Counted from the first letter of the stretch, positions 35,470-48,098 are shown. The stretch is DNA of 64,000 bases from Fragilaria crotonensis (GCA_022925895.1 JAKSYS010000881.1:682001-746000); one strand, 5' to 3'. The notes: generated by a model from the letters alone, not told the origin. Numbers and translations: made by a program.

Positions 35470-36460
35470 GATCTGACGTCTGAATTATTCAACTGAAATG
35501 AAATGCCGTGCATTAATGTAAGAGGGAACCAACTGTTCGCTGTGTCTGACCCTCGCAATTTTCGTAGCGATATCAACGTTTTCCACTTATCTGATCCAAG
35601 CAAAGATTACTGATATTCAACGAAGCAAACTATGACAAGGTGAATAAGGATCGATGTCAATGTCCAGAAGGCCCGAAGGTGCAGCTGTATTTAGCACGTT
35701 ATGACGTCTTCAGAGTTCAGAGGGCTACACATGCCACTTGCGATCGCGAGCCGTGGATTGCAGGCTGGCAGAACTTCTCAAATTCAATTTTCGGGCAGGC
35801 AGTGCAGTGACCGCGAGCATGACATGTATTATTATGTGTGGATACTCCGAGCACTCCTACTGTCACTCTACTGTACTCCAGTACTACGAGTGGGGCGATG
35901 GCAAGGCCTCACAGTTTTCCTCTCAACGGAAGTTGAACTTCCAAATCTTTTCGCACCACCCATTGCATGGAAAAATGAGATGCGAACTTCGGAAACGAAT
36001 AACCCATCATTGTGTCATACAGCCAAATTGATAAATCCTACATTTGAATGTTGATATGTAAGTACTATCATGGTACTGTATGCATACTGTAGACTGTAGA
36101 CTACAGCAAATAAATTTGTACTCATGATGTACATACGACTGTTGAATCAGCTCTCCAATACTCCTAATACACTACATAAGAACTCTCTAAGGGGCGTTAT
36201 TAACCTCCAAAACAGAAACATCGATTTCGTATCATGCGAACACCCTCTGTTATTTTTTAGTTATGCTACGTTCGTATCATCACTTTTCGTTCTTAACTTC
36301 CAAAACTTGGGAAGAGATGATTGGTCAAATCTTTGCGCCAGACAGGCTCCCTCATTAATGTGCGCGCCCTTTTCAGGTGATGCACATGAAATGTGAACGA
36401 CTCACCCGAGAATGAGTACATACTCGGAGTACATTGTGAATTGAGTTCAGTGAACTTTTT
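35470..36460. other. Spacer with short heptamer repeat
   Basis: No gene recognised. There is a small GTAC-containing patch near 35840-35890 and a heptamer repeat at 36086-36106. Confidence 0.5.
36086..36106 (+). repeat. Heptamer tandem repeat (ACTGTAG)x2 + ACTACAG
   Basis: Three adjacent seven-base units. The complement of GTAGACT differs at one base from the unit of the giant array at 47022 (GTAGACC). Confidence 0.85.
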
Positions 36461-37600
36461 ATGGACTCGTCTGATTATGATGACGAAAATGATCTCCTGT
36501 TCTATCCTGTATGCTCTATTTGGTTTGAGGATGAAGATGAGGATGTACAAGCTGCCGCAATACTGCAACAATCAAGAAGCACCGAGGCTAATGGCAGGAT
36601 GAAAGAGGAAGAGGAAGTGGCAGCACACCCGGCTTTCATGGGACAGGCATGTTGACCAGCTCCACCACGAATGCCTCTTCGAGCGAACCTACAGAATGTC
36701 ACACACTGCCTTTGTGAAGCTTCCGGGTGGTGTGGAGCCGCTTCCAGGAGTGCAGGTTGTGATGGCATCATGTGGTCTGAGATGGCTGTCGGGATGCCCC
36801 TGTCTTTGGTATCAGCTTACCGTCAGTATACCGGTTTCGGGATATCTTCCTCTCTGCAGTCAATTCAACACCGGAATTGAAATTGGTTTTCCCACAGAGT
36901 GGCATTGAGATAAAGCAAGCTACCGAGGATGCTTTCCGAGCTCAAAGTAAGAGTGGAATTATTGCGGGATGTGTTGGTTGTATTGACGGGTACTTGGCGA
37001 CAATTACACAACCACGATTAGAGGAGTGCCATGGTAACCCAGGAGTTTTTCATTCTGGTCATTATGGTGTTTATGGCTTGAATGTTCAAGCTGTATGCAG
37101 GGCCAACCATCGGTCTCAATTTATCTTCTTTTGGAGTCGTTGCGCCAGGTAAATGCGGCAACCAAGTAGCATTTGAGAGGACCTCGTTAGTACCTACATT
37201 GATGCAAGCACTCCTCTTGGTACGTATATCATTGGTGATGCTGCTAACTCTGTTGGTGAAAAAATGCTCGTACCATTCACAGCTTTGCAACAAACCAATC
37301 CAAGCAATGATGCGCACAATTTCTTCCTCAGTCAGCTGAGAATTTGGATCGAAATGGCTTTCGGGTTGATGACAAACAAATGGAGGATACTGCGTGCACC
37401 CCTTCAGACATCATTGGCAAAGTACGCTGAAGTACTATAATGCTGCAGCAGGCTGCACAACTTTTAAATTGATCAGGATGGGGATGAATATGTAGATCAT
37501 GATACTGTATTGCGGGAGATCTTGCCATGCCAAATTTGGCTGGGGTTATCTTCCAACAGTTGAACAGCTTGTTGTAGTAGATCCTATCCCAGGAACATCT
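36461..37600 (+). mobile_element. Decayed PIF/Harbinger DNA transposon transposase
   Basis: Successive frames on the plus strand give a recognisable DDE_Tnp_4 transposase. There is an acidic N terminus (DSSDYDDEND at 36461), then HVDQLHHECLFERTYRMSHTAF around 36650-36715. The core has GCVGCIDGYLATITQ (first Asp) with HSGHYGVYGLNVQAVC near 36960-37100. GDAANSVGEKMLVPF (second Asp) lies near 37230-37280, and RIWIEMAFGLMTNKWRIL (Glu) near 37345-37400. The frame changes several times (at least four), so no single protein can be made. Terminal inverted repeats were not identified. It is a different copy from the one at 62685. Confidence 0.8.
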
Positions 37601-39100
37601 CAAATGTGAGACGACATCATTGTTTGAAGAATCAATCGGCTGGGTCTCAGGAAACCTGCTGCAAATGTTGAACGTATGCGATACGAACTACACCATATTA
37701 ATTTAATATAGTCGTTGTTACTAGTACAATATCACTTCCTACTACGGTCATGACATAAGAGACTCCAGCACGCGCTCTCGTTTGGTCTTAAGCATTTGAA
37801 TCACGACACTTACACTTTCTGCCTCGTCAGCTGCTGCATCTGACTCGTATCCACTTAACTCCTCACTCTTCCGCTTCAGGCTTTTATCATACATTTCCAA
37901 GTCCTGGCAAAACGCGGTGATCACGCCCCTTGTTGCCGCAATTGATGTCATATTGTCTGACAGGAGCACACCCCCTTTGCACAGGCCTTGTTGCTTCAAT
38001 TTTGAGGCTTTGTTGATGTGAATGTTCTGTTGATGACCTCTTGAAATTCTGTTGATGATCCATTGAAATTCTGTTAATGATCTGTTGAAATTCTGTAGAT
38101 GATCTGTTGAGAATTTGTCATGGTCTAAACTGGCTGTTGATAAGAATCTTTTCTTGATATGCTGATGACAATTTGTTGATATTCTGTTAATACCTTGTTG
38201 CAGGGTTTGGAATTCCACTTATCATGTGTCAGTCTATTCTTGCCCCTGCGAATTTGACAAATCTGTCAGATTCTTAACCATGACTTCAAATGATGCAACA
38301 GCCAAGTACTTGGCAATTGGTGGGCATGTACTCAATCCCATCTCAGTCATTCTTGTTGTGTGCTATAGAGCGAATGTGTGCTTTGCCATGCCTTCCTGGA
38401 GAACTGCTACAAACTTGAAGCAGTTATGCTTGATGGTTTTCATTGTCATGAATTTGTGGGAGAGTTGGGAATCAAGTATGCATGCTAGTAAGGCCAAAGA
38501 TGTTGATGACTTCACATGCAAGAGAAAAGGTCAAAGCAAATCTCATTGCACTTGTGATGAAATTCATTTGTCTTGAAACCGCTTTGTCAAAGACATGAGC
38601 TTCCGAGATCTGGAAACCATTGGGGACAATCAAACTAGAACTGCTGATCTGGTAGCATTTGTCAACATTGCTGATAAAGAACAGCTCTACAAAAAAGTTC
38701 AAAAGGTGTCATCGCTCCATGTGCCATTGACTTCGACCATGGCATTGTCAAAGAAGACTTAATCAATTAAACACAATGGAGCATTCTATATACATCATTG
38801 CATTTCGTGCAACGACGGGCACGATCGATGTATGAGTAAAGTCGATGAACGGTATGGACGCAGTTCAGCACTGAGAACAAAAAAATGAAGGAATGATCGT
38901 TTTCGTCTCTTCTATGGACGTACAAATAATACGGCATCTACGGGTATACTATACACTGTGGTACTAGCATAAGCATACAGTGTATGACATATTGATGGCG
39001 AGATGGCGAGTTGAAACGTGCACGTGTTGTACTTGTATGTCATACAAGTACTGGTGTTAACTGGTACCAGGTACTAGTACCGCATTCAGACTAAGCTCGT
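37601..39100. other. Spacer with 22-bp tandem repeat and GTAC cluster
   Basis: No supported gene. A minus-strand frame (37748-38218) lacks an ATG start and runs through the 22-bp repeat. About 39030-39085 is a GTAC cluster ending 16 bp before the aminotransferase ATG. Confidence 0.5.
38025..38112 (+). repeat. 22-bp tandem repeat, 4 copies
   Basis: Units TTCTGTTGATGATCTGTTGAAA start at 38025, 38047, 38069 and 38091, with a few mismatches each. Confidence 0.88.
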
Positions 39101-40288
39101 ATGCCATCTGTCATCTCGAGAGGGGAAACCATGGTGGAAACAGCAATGGACTTTCACGAGATTGATCCAGGAATTTGCTACCTAGATCACGCCAAGGAAG
39201 CGCTTCTGAGCCCATGCGTTAAACTGGCTGGCTGGAAAGCTATCCGAACGCCACCTTGGGAATGCAGCTCAGCAGGCGACAAGGCAGAGATTCGAACCCG
39301 TTTTGCTGCTTTGATTGGAGCATCGCCAGATGATATCGCAATAATGGCAAGTACAGCGTTTGCGATATCGTTGGCTGCAGTTAATATTGCGAATGTCAGG
39401 AAAGATGGTGGTAAAATTGTCTTATTGCAAGATGAGATGTGTTCTGAAGTATATCCTTGGCAGAAACTTGTCAACGACAACCCGGCTTTTCAACTAGACG
39501 TTGTTGATTCTTCTCCTGACAACTTCAGCAATGACGTTTTGAACCGTCTGGATAAAACAGTGGCTGTTGTCGCCATTCCCCACCTGCACTGGAGTCATGG
39601 TGCGTTGCTGGATCTTGATGCCATCTCGAATAAATGCGACGAACTCGACATTGATCTCATTCTGGACGGAACACAGAGCATCGGGATCATGTCTATGAAC
39701 GTGACGCGGCTCAACCCAACTATGGTCGCTTGCAGTATTCAAAAATGGCTCCGAGCTCCACCCGGTATGTCCCTTGTGTATGTGAATCCCCGCATCCGCA
39801 ATTCGTGGCAGCCTCTGGATCAGCACGGGCGCGGCCGCGACTTTGGAAAAACTGACTGGAATGCCTATCCCAATGAAATGGGACCTCATGGATATCCAGA
39901 AAAATTCTTTCCTGATGCACGCAAGTTTGATTCTGGTGGCAACATGACTCAAGTCCTACTGTCCATGCTTCGTGCTTCGTTGGAAGAAGTATTCGCACTT
40001 GATACTGTTGATGCCCAGACCAAACTAAAAACACTGATGCATCCCCTCCTTGATTGGGCAAAGAGGAAAGAGGTTTTCGTTCCAAAGAATCATGCATATC
40101 ATCTGGTTGGCTTGAGACCCAATAATATTATGGTTGAGCAAATGATTGACGTTTGTCATCGACTGGAATCTGATGGAGTCTTCATCTCTGTTCGAAATGG
40201 GTATTTTCGTATCTCACCATACGTAATGAATACAACAGATGATATACAACGTTTGATTGATGGGTTTAACAAGTATCTCTTTATCTAA
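39101..40288 (+). CDS. PLP-dependent enzyme, aminotransferase class V
   Basis: A 395-residue intronless enzyme of the class-V aminotransferase fold (cysteine desulfurase, isopenicillin-N epimerase and relatives). The PLP-binding features are the aspartate in LILDGTQSIG (Asp189) and the Schiff-base lysine in CSIQKWLRAPPG (Lys215). PHLHWSHGALLDLDAI (residues 160-175) matches the cofactor-ring and strand region of this family. The C-terminal FRISPYVMNTTDDIQRLIDG is the usual small-domain end. No cysteine loop as in cysteine desulfurases is obvious, so an epimerase, lyase or aminotransferase role is more likely; the substrate is unknown. ATG at 39101, with a second in-frame Met 10 codons later. 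It is convergent with the second HMG-box gene, with 45 bp between stops. Confidence 0.85.
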   Translation: MPSVISRGETMVETAMDFHEIDPGICYLDHAKEALLSPCVKLAGWKAIRTPPWECSSAGDKAEIRTRFAALIGASPDDIAIMASTAFAISLAAVNIANVRKDGGKIVLLQDEMCSEVYPWQKLVNDNPAFQLDVVDSSPDNFSNDVLNRLDKTVAVVAIPHLHWSHGALLDLDAISNKCDELDIDLILDGTQSIGIMSMNVTRLNPTMVACSIQKWLRAPPGMSLVYVNPRIRNSWQPLDQHGRGRDFGKTDWNAYPNEMGPHGYPEKFFPDARKFDSGGNMTQVLLSMLRASLEEVFALDTVDAQTKLKTLMHPLLDWAKRKEVFVPKNHAYHLVGLRPNNIMVEQMIDVCHRLESDGVFISVRNGYFRISPYVMNTTDDIQRLIDGFNKYLFI

Positions 40289-40333
40289 AAGTGGCAAGTC
40301 AAGGCTGGAAAATCAAGTTGGCCGCGGATTCGA

Positions 40334-40975
40334 CTAACCTTTCTTCAATGCCGACATGATCAGAAAGCACTCGTCGTCAAAATGGGATAGCCAGTCATCA
40401 AATGACCAGCGACCCTGAATGGTGAGTGGATCACAGTCTTTCATTGAGAAGGATGATGATATTTGAACAGAAGTGACGCTCGTGGGCTCTTGAACGATGT
40501 CGATCTCATTGTTCCAACTCCAACTCCAGTCATCGTCGCTCACCTCACTAACAGAGTAAGATGACTTTGAATAGACGAAGTCGAGGTTGTCCCTCGTTTG
40601 CACTGGTATGCCAGACGTGACTGGTGGCGTTGAACAGCGACCACTTAGAACGCGAGCGTGGTTCCAGACCTCGAGTTCCCGTTCATATACCTCTTTCTCA
40701 GTCGCCGCCCTTTCGTGAAATTCCTTCTTGGCAGACTCATCGAGTGCCTTCCATTCATCTGCAACGGAGCGTGCAAGGTCTGCAAAACCAATCTTGCCGT
40801 GTGACCGTCGAGGCTTGTATAAGGGTTGAGAAGCGGTGCGAAGAATTTTCTCCCTCTGATACTTGAAAAACAAGTTGTACGCAGAGAGCGGCCTCTTCGG
40901 TTTATCAGACTTCTTCTTCAGGGTCGCATTGGACGTTCTTCGGGGCTTTCTTTCTGATGTGTGAGCGATGGCCAT
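40334..40975 (-). CDS. Small HMG-box protein
   Basis: A 213-residue protein with one HMG box (about residues 25-105): KPKRPLSAYNLFFKYQREKI, a short insert with PLYKPRRSH, GKIGFADLARSVADEWKAL and a third helix ending near EREVW-like residues. The basic N terminus (ERKPRRTS, LKKKSDKPKR) should act as a nuclear signal. The C-terminal 100 residues are acidic and Ser/Trp-rich with no known domain. The start is the ATG at 40975 (CCATGG context); the frame is open further but without ATG. Architecturally it is a short relative of the protein at 18228. Confidence 0.82.
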   Translation of the reverse strand: MAIAHTSERKPRRTSNATLKKKSDKPKRPLSAYNLFFKYQREKILRTASQPLYKPRRSHGKIGFADLARSVADEWKALDESAKKEFHERAATEKEVYERELEVWNHARVLSGRCSTPPVTSGIPVQTRDNLDFVYSKSSYSVSEVSDDDWSWSWNNEIDIVQEPTSVTSVQISSSFSMKDCDPLTIQGRWSFDDWLSHFDDECFLIMSALKKG

Positions 40976-41800
40976 GGTAACAAACTTAGAGTCGTGAGCA
41001 ACGTGCTTTCCTTCGTTTGGCGAATCACTTTTCGTTGATCGTAAGCAAAGTGATACGACAGTACTCGGAGGGACCACTTTTGATATTGGATTATTATATA
41101 TGCCTTGGATGCATGAGTTGTGAGCCGAAAGGTGTCCTACTGCGAATCACGTTTCATTAGAGTCATAACATGTTGATTTCTTGGAGTCACAAGGACTACC
41201 GGTAGGAATGTCGGAGATATAATGGTCTTACCGTATCACTGGCACGATTCGATTAGCTGCACGATTGGGTCATTCAAAAATGTCTGATTCAGAATCAGAG
41301 CAAATTTATCATCAATCTGCAATCCGAGTCATTCTCGTGGCTTCGTGACCTTGTAAATGACGTTCCTATGGACTCGGATACTTTTGGATGAGGTCGACCC
41401 GATTCGACGATCTTTAAGTTTGCGACATAATGAACCTTTTCTAATTGAAAATGAGGACATCTACGGCCTGCGACTCTCAAGCTTCGTCGTTTTTGTCAAG
41501 GATCATTATAGTGGTATGACTTCGGGAGTGGAGCTGAAGGCCTATTGCACCTCACGACTATCTTCAACTTGACGCATCGGAGGTCGAACAAGTACTTCCG
41601 GAACAAGGACTTAGCGAACTCAGGTTGTGTGAAGTGACCTCCAGCCTTGTTTTCACTCCAGTAGTACAAATCTATGTTAAATCCAGTGAAGGGCGAATGA
41701 ATTATCGAAGTGAAGTGTGCCCATCGCCTATGATTACACCTCCGTCACGCCCTGCCAATTGCAGCGACTCCCATCGACACAAGACTACTGACGTGGCACC
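40976..41800. other. Spacer between HMG-box gene and MSH4
   Basis: About 0.8 kb; nothing recognisable beyond presumed promoter and 3' UTR sequence. Confidence 0.5.
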
Positions 41801-44800
41801 TTATAAGGAGCTTGACGAGGAGGAAGTACTCAAACTGGAATCGCAGACTCCGCTAGCCTGGGATGCCATGTCCAATGAAATGCCAGGCATTTGTCGACCC
41901 CGACCTCCACGAACATGATGGCCACTACATCCTCCTCCATTCGCCTTACTCTGTACCAAGGTTGATCGCAGGGACGACATGGCGCCGATGCCTCCCTGCG
42001 ACATGATGTTTTCTTTTAGGGCTTCTAGTTTGCATCGGAAGGTTTGTTCGTCACCCGTGTTGTTGACTCCTTTCAACTGGTTACAAAGTTCAACAAGGGC
42101 ACGGCGCCCCCATCGCTTTTCATCGGAGTCCTTCGCCGATGCAACGATTGGTGCGGTGCAATCTGGAAGAATACATTCGATCTCCACACGGATTTCTTTC
42201 GCAGCTTCAACGACCTCCCTTGGCCAGCCACATGTCGCTGCTATCTCCACCCCATAATCTGATGACATCTGACAAGGGCCGTTATGTATCGTATGAGAGT
42301 AGAGAATACCGCCGCCATCCTGTGCAAGCGTGGCACCCATGTGCTGATTCCATATGCCAGGATACACATCAGCAAGTTTAGTCAGCTGTGGGTAGTGGGT
42401 CACGAAGAAAGTGCTTGTCCCTTTTGATCGAAGGTACTCGGACACTGACCAAGCGATGGCAACACCATCCTCATTGCTGGTCGCCCTACCGAGCTCATCA
42501 ATGAGAACAAGCGATGTGGGACCAGCATTGCGACAAATGAACGCCACTTCCTTCATCTCCATCATGAAGGTCGAGAAATTGTGTTCTTGATCGTCAGCAA
42601 TGCCGATGCGTGTGCACAATCGGTCTCGAATAGGCACAATCGCCTTTTCTGCGGGAACGAAACTCCCACAATGCGCAAGGACACAGATGATCCCAAGCTG
42701 CTTTAGATAAGTACTCTGACAGCGAAACAGGTAAGAATAAGGCACACATTGTTGTTAGGATCGTAGACACGCACCTTTCCACTTCCATTTGCACCCGTAA
42801 TAACAACAAAATTACGATGCCCTGGCGCGTATGTGTGGTTAGGGACATACTGGTGCTGCTCAACAACCGAGTCGAGGCCTTGCTGGGCGAAAAGACCTGA
42901 TGGTACATCAATGCCGTATCGTCCATTCCGAATGGTGAGATCGTTTCCTTTGTTCACAACAGGGCGGGTCCAGGGAAGGCGACTACTAGCAACATTGTCC
43001 GCGAACGCGTGGCATAAATCCAGCAGTGCGATGGCGTCAGAAAGACATGCGATTGCATCGTATTTCTCTCGAGCGAAATCGATAACCTCCTGGACATGTT
43101 CGTGGGTTAAGAGGAGCAAATCTTGAATATTGTCCTGAGCCCTGGCATTGAGGCTATGCACTTCCTCCGTTGTACAGTTGATGTATCGCCCAGACTTCAC
43201 GGGTTGAATAATTGCATCAGGAAGATCGACCCCCATCTCCACCGGTATAGCGAGAAAATACCCACGTTGAGTTGAATGCTTGACGGTGACCCTGATGTCG
43301 TACTTCTCAGCGTATTCATCTGCCAAGCGATAGATATCGTCAACATTTGCAAGGAAAGTACTCCGCAGCACATCAAGCATGCCATCTGTTTTCGGCTTCA
43401 AGGCGAAGCACTCTTGGTGTCTCATGGCGTCTGGTTTACTGACGTACGTGGTGCTGTCAGTAAAAATATCGTTGACTGCATTAAGCACAAGATTCAGTTC
43501 AGGTTGCCGCATTACGAAGATAATGGCGCGCAGTAAGTGCTGGCTCTGGACTTTACAAAAACGTGCTCCGTTGTTGGACATGTTCGAATCGCCAAGACCA
43601 ACAAGGAGACTGCTGGCGTCAGTGATAGTAAACTCGCAGTTTTTTGCGCAGCTGTCCTCGACGGTCTGGCTTTGACGCATGGATCGCTCGCGCGCCTCCA
43701 TCGCCAGCAATTGGTCCTCCAATACCTGCGCTAGCGAAGGCAATGCGGATAAGACGCTCTTGATGCATACGAGGGCGGAAATTCCCTTGCTGGCAACTCG
43801 ATGTGTAATCGTGGAGTGCTTTCCGTTCGCGCCTTTCTTCCAAGGCAACAACGCTATGCCAGCCAACATCCGGTTGACATCCGGAAGAGCCTCAAGTTGG
43901 TCCATGACAGAGTAAAAGAATTCTTCGTCGCCGATGAAGGCTTCGACAAGGTCGAGCCGTGTGTTGATTGTATTTATGTCTGTTGGCGGGGCCATTATAT
44001 TCGACCTCAGCAATCGACTCCCCACGGTCGTCTTCGTACAATCAATTGTACCAATAAGAGAATGCTGGCTTTTTCCAGTCTTCAAATTAGCGAGCAACTC
44101 CAGGTGAAGCAGTGAGGATCGGTCGATCGCCATTCGACTCTTTCCGCCAGCATTGATTGATAGATGAAGACAGTTCTTGGAGAAGTTTGCTCCCAGCGAA
44201 AGCTGAGTGTACTGTAGAACTGCATGCGACGAAGATAAAAGGATATACTCCTCCACAATGGAAGCATCATAAGAATCGGCTCTTGCAATGCGGCGCAGGA
44301 GGTCGGCTCCCTTGGTTTGATCGAAGAAAGATCGAGGCACAAACTTGATGACTGTCGATGTTTCACAAGCACCTCTCAGATCGGCGGGAGTAGCCGCGTT
44401 GAATCTAGGGGGCCCTTTCGCCTCAAAGTGATGTCGAATCTTGCGGTCACGACCACGTGGTTCTGTTGATGAATTCATCTCCTGTATCAGAGGAAAGCTA
44501 TACCGTGCAAGCAGCTTCTGCGCCAGCTGTGAGTTTCGACGACCTTCGTTCAAAAGAATCTCATCAGGTTGCAGAATATCGAGATAGGCTAATGTCTCAG
44601 CGTACGTCTGCCCATTGCCTTGCTTTACCACATGCAGCGATACCGGAGACGCTGCGTCGAGAGACGCAACGCACGTTTCCTTTGCTAGATTCTCGGAAAT
44701 AGCGCAAACCACATGGACTGAAATTTGACCCTGAGCGGCACAGCGAGAGGTGGAAGGCGTAGAAGGCCTAAGGGTGGTTCCTCCTGACATGTCCTTCGGC

Positions 44801-45036
44801 ACTGAAGTGGACTTGTTAGTGACGCTCTTGGTGCTTCTGAAGAGCCGCATGCGAGGGATCTTGGTAGATGAATTAGTTCCATAGAGACCTGCATCTTTGA
44901 CGGTGGAGTGCCCGTCGCCTTCCACAGGGAATCCATTCATTGGACCGCTCCCCCCAAATTTGGTTGTCAGCGCCCTCGTTGTACATTTTCGTTTCCCAGC
45001 ACGCCCTCGACGCCCTGTAAACACGCTACTGCTCAT
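41801..45036 (-). CDS. MSH4: Meiotic MutS homologue MSH4 (two exons)
   Basis: MSH4 pairs with MSH5 as a clamp that stabilises meiotic recombination intermediates and promotes crossovers; it does not repair mismatches. The sequence lacks the N-terminal mismatch-recognition domain and shows the MutS core: GTIDCTKTTVGSRLLRSNI with TINTRLDLVEAF, typical of MSH4, then the lever and clamp regions. The ATPase follows, with Walker A GANGSGK|STYLKQLG (residues 748-762), Walker B SLVLIDELGR (Asp827-Glu828) and STFFVTHYPQLTKLA. Exons: 42775-45036 and 41801-42715; the 59-nt intron (GTGCGT...CTAAC...TGTCAG, phase 0) falls exactly between Lys and Ser of Walker A. Product about 1058 residues, with an N-terminal basic extension of about 110 residues and a Ser-rich tail. 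Start ATG at 45036. Confidence 0.92.
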
Positions 45037-47021
45037 ATTGAATCCCAACGACGACGAAGATCAAGTCTGGAGAAGTGCAATGCTCGATCTCCTCAATACG
45101 TTAAGCATATAGGTTGTCCTTCCAGGTGAATACGGTGGAGAACAAAAAAATGTGAAAGGGCCGATTAAGATTTGGCGCGCCATGTCGAAATCGCGAGAGC
45201 GCTCGTGATGAAGAAGCGTTCCTACTTCGTATAGCTCGTTTTGGAGCTCGAGTGCAGTATGACTACCGGTATTTACTATTTAGGGTTTGACGGTTTGACC
45301 TCAGCTGTCGTCTGTCGACGGTTGCGACTCGCGAGCTCGCCAGATAGCGATGACGTGGCACTTTTCTCGTGTACTGACATGCAACATGACGTGATGATAA
45401 GGTCCATCTTTGATGGTCAAAGGGATGGTGAAAAGTGGGGGAATTTCAATTGTGAAGTAACAACCTTTCCCCATGACACCCAAGAAGACCATGGGTGCAT
45501 TGGAATTCCATAAAAATGGAAGGTGAAGTGTCCTGTGCACATGTGAGTTTGTCTCAAAAGCTAGTAGTATGTTGACTGCCCTATGTTTGCCATGGCTGTA
45601 CAAACTTTGACTTTGGCAGTGCTGGTATTCCTGACAGCAAACGGCTTGTGAAGTGGGAGTGAACATGATAGTATGATAAAAACTTGACTAAGCTGCAATT
45701 ACACATTAGCTAACAATATGACAGCGCGCAGGGATGGTGGTCAATAAAAAAGGACGCATGTGGATGAAGCAGTACAACATGATCACCATTGTACTATCAG
45801 ATGACAGCCAGACATGAAAAATAGACATCTCTCTTGAGCTTGACGGATTGGAGTGTAAGTTGCACAGTCAAGACATCAATCCCAAGTTTGTTGAAGTTAT
45901 TGTTTCTACTGATGGAAATTCTTGTTGTTGATCTAAAGGTGAAGACAGCTCAGGTATCCTCCTCCCCCTCAATTCAATAAAAGTAATGCAATAGGACCAT
46001 CATTAACTCCTGCATGAAAATTGCAATCAAGCAAGAACATGATAAATTGGTTGAATAGGAGTTTCACCTTTGATTTAGTGTAAAACTAATGAAAAGATAC
46101 AAAGCCAAACCTTTTGGGTTCATTTGCAAGAAGACTTCAAAACGCGCCCAACCTCATCAGCCAGTCTCTTCTAAGAGAAGGGCAGAGATTGTCCAAGGCC
46201 CTGATTAAGAATTAGGAAGACAAACAGCAGATTAGTGTTCCCTGTGAAAAGAGAACAATACAAAACGTCATCACGAGATGGGTGAGGAGTGAGCGGCGAG
46301 GTGGAGTCCTCGCCTTTGGGTGGTGAGAAATACTGTACTTGTAGCTTGTAGCTCTCATCTGAAATCGCACGAGAAGGCACGGAAGTCGTGCCAAGCAAAC
46401 ATCAGAAGTGTCGGAAGGAGCCAGCAATGAAGTTGGGACCGATGAATCAATGTTGAATTTCCTCTGACCACAGTTGTGCATGGAGTGCAACAATGACAGA
46501 CGCAGAGCTTAGCTAATCGACCATTTGGTGGTCAATCGGTGAGGAAAAAGTCATGCACTCTAAAGAGTGTATGACCGAGGGGGCATGAGCAAGTTCAAGA
46601 GGAGAAAGAAAAGGGAACCCCAGCCATCCCATCTCCAGAATGAATGGATCCACTAGCTATGGTGGTGGACCCAAAGGCACGACAGCAATCTCGCTTAGCG
46701 AGCGTAGTCAAAAACGGACGGACAGAGAGAACGTATTAAAAAACTCGTGGCTAGAAATTGTGTAAAACGCCACAATGCTGGTGCTGTTCGCTTGTACTGG
46801 CATGTATTAGTACTCAGTACTGGCATGTACTCGAAGTGCTCCAGTGCAATGTAAAATAATACTCCGGCAGTACCTGGTACTCCAGTACTCGTATATCACC
46901 CTATAATACTCCAGTACAGTAGAAAGTCGACTATATTTAGACCAGGACCAGTACCTGGTACTGTAGTACTTCTGTACGATTTCTCCATGGCATGTGACAT
47001 GTGAACGACGTTCCGTGATAA
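45037..47021. other. 2-kb spacer, no gene recognised, GTAC cluster at its end
   Basis: Mixed AT-rich sequence with short broken frames on both strands, perhaps an old element, but no family is recognised. 46790-46985 is one of the densest GTAC clusters of the window (CAGTACTGG, CCTGGTACTGTAGTAC) and runs into the heptamer array. Confidence 0.5.
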
Positions 47022-48098
47022 GGTCTACGGTCTACGGTCTACGGTCTACGGTCTACGGTCTACGGTCTACGGTCTACGGTCTACGGTCTACGGTCTACGG
47101 TCTACGGTCTACGGTCTACGGTCTACGGTCTACGGTCTACGGTCTACGGTCTACGGTCTACGGTCTACGGTCTACGGTCTACGGTCTACGGTCTACGGTC
47201 TACGGTCTACGGTCTACGGTCTACGGTCTACGGTCTACGGTCTACGGTCTACGGTCTACGGTCTACGGTCTACGGTCTACGGTCTACGGTCTACGGTCTA
47301 CGGTCTACGGTCTACGGTCTACGGTCTACGGTCTACGGTCTACGGTCTACGGTCTACGGTCTACGGTCTACGGTCTACGGTCTACGGTCTACGGTCTACG
47401 GTCTACGGTCTACGGTCTACGGTCTACGGTCTACGGTCTACGGTCTACGGTCTACGGTCTACGGTCTACGGTCTACGGTCTACGGTCTACGGTCTACGGT
47501 CTACGGTCTACGGTCTACGGTCTACGGTCTACGGTCTACGGTCTACGGTCTACGGTCTACGGTCTACGGTCTACGGTCTACGGTCTACGGTCTACGGTCT
47601 ACGGTCTACGGTCTACGGTCTACGGTCTACGGTCTACGGTCTACGGTCTACGGTCTACGGTCTACGGTCTACGGTCTACGGTCTACGGTCTACGGTCTAC
47701 GGTCTACGGTCTACGGTCTACGGTCTACGGTCTACGGTCTACGGTCTACGGTCTACGGTCTACGGTCTACGGTCTACGGTCTACGGTCTACGGTCTACGG
47801 TCTACGGTCTACGGTCTACGGTCTACGGTCTACGGTCTACGGTCTACGGTCTACGGTCTACGGTCTACGGTCTACGGTCTACGGTCTACGGTCTACGGTC
47901 TACGGTCTACGGTCTACGGTCTACGGTCTACGGTCTACGGTCTACGGTCTACGGTCTACGGTCTACGGTCTACGGTCTACGGTCTACGGTCTACGGTCTA
48001 CGGTCTACGGTCTACGGTCTACGGTCTACGGTCTACGGTCTACGGTCTACGGTCTACGGTCTACGGTCTACGGTCTACGGTCTACGGTCTACGGTCTA
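47022..48098 (+). repeat. Heptamer satellite (GGTCTAC)n, about 154 perfect copies
   Basis: About 1077 bp of uninterrupted GGTCTAC units; I see no variant copy. The unit length is not a multiple of three, so all three plus-strand frames read the same seven-residue cycle (RSTVYGL) without stops. This produces a spurious 370-codon frame. The minus strand has TAG in every cycle. It is not a telomere repeat of known type. Confidence 0.97.

Noticed and set aside
35701-36054. 117-codon plus-strand frame
   Set aside because: Runs through GTAC-rich spacer sequence, no domain, no conservation evidence.
37748-38218. 156-codon minus-strand frame
   Set aside because: Starts at GTG, and a third of it is translation of the 22-bp tandem repeat; probably fortuitous, although its C-terminal part could be a transposon remnant.
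45241-46493. Short frames on both strands
   Set aside because: No frame longer than about 120 codons and no recognisable motif; possibly an old element but not supportable.
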